Below, one piece after another: positions 13,052 through 15,877 of a stretch of 15,877 nucleotides of DNA; within the stretch, counting starts at the first letter, position 1, and each line of letters opens with the position of its first letter. Source of the DNA: Oscillospiraceae bacterium (GTDB taxonomy: Bacteria > Bacillota > Clostridia > Oscillospirales > Oscillospiraceae). Where the stretch lies: assembly GCA_020025675.1 (NCBI GenBank), contig JAHHRS010000045.1, forward strand, positions 1 to 15,877, given 5' to 3'. The translations under genes and the position numbers were made by a program. The notes beneath the pieces were generated by a model. The model did not search any database. It was given only the letters and a program-made list of their open reading frames with translations, and was not told the origin of the DNA.

Positions 13052-14533
13052 TCATTCAGCAGCCAGCTCCAAAATATTTTCCTGAGTTATATCATCGCCG
13101 GTAAGTTCACCCGCAATTGTTCTGTTGCGCATAACTAAAACCCGGTCGCACATGCCTATAAGCTCTACCATCTCTGAGGAAATCATAATTATGGTTTTCC
13201 CCTCTTTATCGCTGAGATTACGTATAAGCTTGTAAATTTCCTGTTTTGCACCAATATCAATGCCTCTTGTAGGCTCATCAAAGATTAATATTTCACTGTC
13301 AGTGGCAAGCCATTTTCCCAGTACAACCTTCTGCTGATTACCGCCCGATAATGTTCTGGCAAGCTGATCACGGGAGTGAACCTTTATATTCATTGCATCT
13401 ATATATTGGTCCGTAATCATGTCACCTTTGCGCTTTTTTATTACTCCCAACTTTGATATTTTATCAAGACTTGCATATGTAGTATTAAATGCAATACCCT
13501 TGTTTAAAAGCAGCCCCTGATTTTTTCTATCCTCTGTAATTAGGCCGATACCGTTTCGAATTGCCCTTTTAGGTGTAGAGTTGTAAATTGCCTCTCCTTT
13601 GTAAACAATGCTTCCGCCCTCCAGCCTGTCAGCGCCGAATATTGCCCTTGCAAGTTCTGTACGTCCCGCACCTACAAGGCCTGATATACCGAGAATTTCA
13701 CCTTTATTCATTTTAAAACTGCAATCATGGATTTGTGCAGTTTTAAGGTTTTTTACCTCAAAAATTTCTTCTCCTATTTGAGTTTCACGCTGTGGGAAAT
13801 TCTGCCCCAGTTCCCGTCCCACCATATACTTTATAAGCATACTTCGGTTGGTATCTGCCGTATTCATTGTAATTATGTGCTTTCCGTCACGTAAAACGGT
13901 AACGGTATCACTGACCTCAAATATTTCTTCCAGTCTGTGGGATATGTAAAGAATAGAGATTTGTTTTTTTCTCAGTCTTTGAATAATTTCAAACATTTTC
14001 TCAATCTCATTATTGGTAAGAGGCGCAGTAGGCTCATCCATAATAAGAAATTTAATATCGCTTGAAATGGCTTTTACTATTTCAACTATCTGCTGCTCAG
14101 CGATAGTTAGTTCTCTGACCTTACGTCGGGGGTCAATTTCTATTCCCAGCTCACTGATCATCTCGGCGCACTTTTTGTTCATGGCCTTTTTATCAAGGAG
14201 ACCCCCTTTTTTTAATTCTCTGCCGTAAAATATATTTTCAGATACAGTAAGCTGTGGAATTAAATTCAGTTCCTGATATATAACGCCGATTCCCATATCT
14301 TTTGCCTTGGTTGGGGTGCAATTTTCAACTTTTTTCCCATTAAACCAATATTCGCCGGAATTTGGCATGTGTGCGCCTGAAATAACCTTTATAAGGGTAG
14401 ATTTTCCTGCGCCGTTCTCACCCACAAGAGCACGTACTTCCCCTTGTCTTATTGTAAGTGAAACATCATCCAGCGCAGTAACTCCCGAAAAACGTTTAAC
14501 TATATTTTTTAGCTCTAATATCGTTTGCTCCAT
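13052..14533 (-). CDS. RbsA-like sugar ABC transporter ATP-binding protein (double cassette)
   Basis: This 493-residue protein contains two fused ATPase domains, as in RbsA, MglA and XylG. The first has Walker A GENGAGKST at 38-46, a degenerate signature (LTIAEQQ) and Walker B FLIMDEPTAP. The second has a degenerate Walker A (GLVGAGRTE), a good signature (LSGGNQQK) and Walker B ILIFDEPTRGID. Such asymmetry is normal for the family. AGGAGGG lies about 8 bases before the ATG. It is separated from the binding-protein gene by a 149-base gap with three hairpins, so it is probably expressed less than the binding protein. Confidence 0.95.
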   Translation of the reverse strand: MEQTILELKNIVKRFSGVTALDDVSLTIRQGEVRALVGENGAGKSTLIKVISGAHMPNSGEYWFNGKKVENCTPTKAKDMGIGVIYQELNLIPQLTVSENIFYGRELKKGGLLDKKAMNKKCAEMISELGIEIDPRRKVRELTIAEQQIVEIVKAISSDIKFLIMDEPTAPLTNNEIEKMFEIIQRLRKKQISILYISHRLEEIFEVSDTVTVLRDGKHIITMNTADTNRSMLIKYMVGRELGQNFPQRETQIGEEIFEVKNLKTAQIHDCSFKMNKGEILGISGLVGAGRTELARAIFGADRLEGGSIVYKGEAIYNSTPKRAIRNGIGLITEDRKNQGLLLNKGIAFNTTYASLDKISKLGVIKKRKGDMITDQYIDAMNIKVHSRDQLARTLSGGNQQKVVLGKWLATDSEILIFDEPTRGIDIGAKQEIYKLIRNLSDKEGKTIIMISSEMVELIGMCDRVLVMRNRTIAGELTGDDITQENILELAAE

Positions 14534-14557
14534 GCAAGTAATCCCTCCTTTTGCGTC

Positions 14558-14591
14558 AAAAAAGCGCCGCCGGAAAACTCAAAAGGCGGCG
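14558..14591 (-). terminator. Terminator-like hairpin between binding-protein and ATPase genes
   Basis: On the minus strand CGCCGCC and GGCGGCG form a 7-bp all-GC stem with a 13-base loop, followed by CTTTTTTG. It lies 25 bases before the ATPase start codon. It should stop part of the transcripts coming from the binding-protein gene. Whether it is constitutive or regulated by pairing with neighbouring hairpins is not known. Confidence 0.75.
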
Positions 14592-14598
14592 GGATAAA

Positions 14599-14629
14599 GC
14601 CCAAATTTTAGATATTAAAGTGCTTGGGC
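14599..14629. repeat. Middle hairpin of the intercistronic cluster
   Basis: GCCCAA (14599-14604) is perfectly complementary to TTGGGC (14624-14629), with a 19-base AT-rich loop. It sits between the other two hairpins with gaps of only 4 to 7 bases. On its own it is weak, and its interest lies in the arrangement. Confidence 0.5.
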
Positions 14630-14633
14630 GAAC

Positions 14634-14660
14634 TCACGGTGCGGATAAACCGCACCGTGA
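14634..14660. repeat. 11-bp perfect hairpin after the binding-protein gene
   Basis: TCACGGTGCGG (14634-14644) pairs perfectly with CCGCACCGTGA (14650-14660) over a 5-base loop. It lies 22 bases after the stop of the binding-protein gene in the direction of transcription. No T-run follows, so it is more likely an mRNA 3'-end stabiliser than a terminator. Confidence 0.7.
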
Positions 14661-14682
14661 AATTAAGCTTTAATAATGAGGA

Positions 14683-15660
14683 TTAATAATCACCAACATT
14701 ACTTGCATCAACAACTTTCATGGGAATAACAATAGGCTCGGAGATTTCTCCGGACTCCATAACTTTAAGAGCAGTATCAACGAACATTTTACCTGACTCA
14801 AAGGGCTGAATATCAACGGTAGCTCTGTAAATAGTGCCATCCTTTATTTTTGCAATAGCTTCCTTAGTTGCATCAAGTCCGCCGATATAAAAATTCTCAC
14901 TTGCCTTATTTGCTCCTACGATAACTTCATATGCTCCGAGAGCACCGGCATCATTAACACATACAAGAACCTCTACATTTGGATGTGCCTGAAGGATATT
15001 CTCCATAACAGCCATGCCCTTTTCGGGGTTGTTTGCACTCTGGCGTGCAACTATCTGTGCGTCAGGAGCTACGCTTAAAATGCCTTCCTGAATACCGTCT
15101 CCACGGGCAATGATAGATTTAAGTTCGGGATAATCGAATATGGCCACTTCTGCCTTGCCGCCAAGCTTGTCCTTTATCCAGTGACCTGCATGTTCACCGA
15201 TTATAAAACCGTAATCATATTCCGGAACAGTAAGAAAAGCCTGAGCGCCTTCAACATTCTGGTTTGCTGCAATTACAGTAATCCCCGCATCTTTTGCAGC
15301 CTTTACGGAAGGAATAAGCGCCTGTTCGTCCAATGGGCTGACAATTATGGCATCAACGCCCTGAGCTATAAAGTTTTCAAATGCGGTGATTTGATTGGCG
15401 ACGTCAGACTTACCGTCATGTATGATAATTTCAATTCCAAGTTCTTCTGCGTGTTCCTTAACACCGTTGGAAACCTCAACAAAATATGTGTTTGAAAGGT
15501 CAGGCAAAGTGTAAGCAATTTTAATTTTATCTTTTGCGGGAGCTTCCGCAGGATTTTCGCCGGACTCTGCTGTGTTATCCTTTGCAGGTGCAGTACCGCA
15601 GCCTGCCATAACAGACAGGCAAATTGCCAATAAAAGGATAAATGCTATTTTTCTTTTCAT
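14683..15660 (-). CDS. RbsB-like sugar-binding lipoprotein of an ABC transporter
   Basis: This 325-residue membrane-anchored lipoprotein captures the sugar. Its signal peptide ends in the lipobox MAGC with C21 lipidated. A linker rich in Ala, Pro, Glu and Asp (about 24-44) follows. The two-lobed periplasmic-binding-protein type 1 fold begins KIKIAYTLPDLSNTYF, with GVDAIIVSPLDEQALIP near 100 and VLVCVNDAGALGAYE near 240. The terminal region has GGLDATKEAIAKIKDGT. This is the ribose/xylose/galactose class; the exact ligand cannot be read off. GGAGG lies 8 bases before the ATG. It is the first gene of the operon, with a strong promoter upstream and three hairpins downstream. Confidence 0.92.
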   Translation of the reverse strand: MKRKIAFILLLAICLSVMAGCGTAPAKDNTAESGENPAEAPAKDKIKIAYTLPDLSNTYFVEVSNGVKEHAEELGIEIIIHDGKSDVANQITAFENFIAQGVDAIIVSPLDEQALIPSVKAAKDAGITVIAANQNVEGAQAFLTVPEYDYGFIIGEHAGHWIKDKLGGKAEVAIFDYPELKSIIARGDGIQEGILSVAPDAQIVARQSANNPEKGMAVMENILQAHPNVEVLVCVNDAGALGAYEVIVGANKASENFYIGGLDATKEAIAKIKDGTIYRATVDIQPFESGKMFVDTALKVMESGEISEPIVIPMKVVDASNVGDY

Positions 15661-15690
15661 GTTTTTTCCTCCTGATAAATTAAAGATAAT

Positions 15691-15737
15691 ATCGACTTAG
15701 GTCGATTTTTTCCGAATGGGTTATTCCTTATCACCCA
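15691..15737. promoter_or_regulatory. Two inverted repeats in the leader of the sugar operon
   Basis: ATCGAC (15691-15696) and GTCGAT (15701-15706) are an inverted repeat with a 4-base gap. TGGGT (15717-15721) and ACCCA (15733-15737) form a second with an 11-base gap. Both lie between the predicted transcription start (near 15743) and the start codon. They could be repressor operators or leader structure. On the plus strand the first is followed by a run of six Ts, so it could also act as a terminator for a gene beyond the window. Confidence 0.45.
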
Positions 15738-15749
15738 CTTTATATTCGC

Positions 15750-15778
15750 ATTATAGAAGATGTTACAAAAACATTCAA
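15750..15778 (-). promoter_or_regulatory. Promoter of the sugar-transport operon
   Basis: On the minus strand TTGAAT (15778-15773) and TATAAT (15755-15750) are separated by exactly 17 bases. The -10 is perfect, and the leader to the start codon is about 80 bases. No clear catabolite-control (cre) site was recognised near it. Confidence 0.8.
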
Positions 15779-15877
15779 TATTTGCACACCATTTGAATTG
15801 ATTTGTGTACATAATAAACATAAATATGTAAGCCTGTATTAGATTTTAATGTTATAATATAAATGGGTTTTAATGTC
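15779..15877. other. Upstream region at the window edge
   Basis: AT-rich and without a gene that I can support. TATAAT occurs on the plus strand at 15853-15858 without a matching -35 at the right distance. A loose inverted repeat around TGCACA and TGTGTA (15783-15809) flanks the region upstream of the -35. Whether a divergent gene begins beyond the edge cannot be told. Confidence 0.35.

Noticed and set aside
1..15877. CRISPR arrays, tRNA or rRNA genes, insertion sequences, attachment sites, toxin-antitoxin pairs
   Set aside because: I looked on both strands for regularly spaced repeats, cloverleaf-like segments, transposase motifs and small paired genes, and found none that holds up.

Overview
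The window looks like a chromosomal segment from a spore-forming anaerobic Clostridia member, most likely a gut Oscillospiraceae/Ruminococcaceae-type organism. It holds an alpha/beta-type small acid-soluble spore protein and a SCIFF peptide with its radical SAM maturase, a pair almost universal in Clostridia. It also has Gram-positive lipoprotein transport systems, strong AGGAGG-type ribosome sites and many U-tailed terminators. I see no rRNA, tRNA, CRISPR array, insertion sequence or phage gene. The taxonomic placement is inference.

Left part (1-4207, all minus strand). Read in the direction of transcription this part holds: a Crp/Fnr-family regulator (3524-4207); an AzoR-like flavodoxin-fold oxidoreductase (2731-3321); the spore protein (2210-2410); the SCIFF peptide scfA (1724-1870) with a near-consensus promoter; its maturase scfB (263-1651); and the start of an Orn/Lys/Arg decarboxylase-type PLP enzyme, cut by the window edge. 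A hairpin terminator lies between scfA and scfB. The decarboxylase start overlaps the scfB stop by 4 bases.

Centre (4208-9501, plus strand). An operon encodes a PhnD-type lipoprotein, a PhnC ATPase and two PhnE permeases, followed by a calcineurin-like metallophosphoesterase and a YcdX-like PHP phosphatase with all its metal ligands. No carbon-phosphorus cleaving gene is present. The operon looks like an import-and-dephosphorylate module for a phosphate ester rather than a classical phosphonate pathway. The Crp/Fnr regulator is divergent from it. An 18-bp perfect palindrome with Fnr-type geometry sits about 41 bases before the predicted transcription start, the class II activator position, next to an extended -10 with a poor -35. 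The operon ends at a 15-bp bidirectional terminator.

Right part (9510-15877, minus strand). An orphan two-helix membrane protein (9510-10430) stands alone. Beyond it is a sugar-type ABC operon. It starts from a TTGAAT-17-TATAAT promoter near 15750-15778 and runs: RbsB-like lipoprotein, three successive hairpins (the last terminator-like), RbsA-like double ATPase, RbsC-like permease, an unrecognised 141-residue protein and a Gfo/Idh/MocA oxidoreductase. The sugar is not identifiable from sequence. The hairpins probably set a higher level of binding protein than of the rest.

The most interesting points are the SCIFF peptide with an extra cysteine and a glycine where the known cross-linked threonine sits, the transporter plus two phosphoesterase operon with its operator, and the hairpin cluster in the sugar operon.
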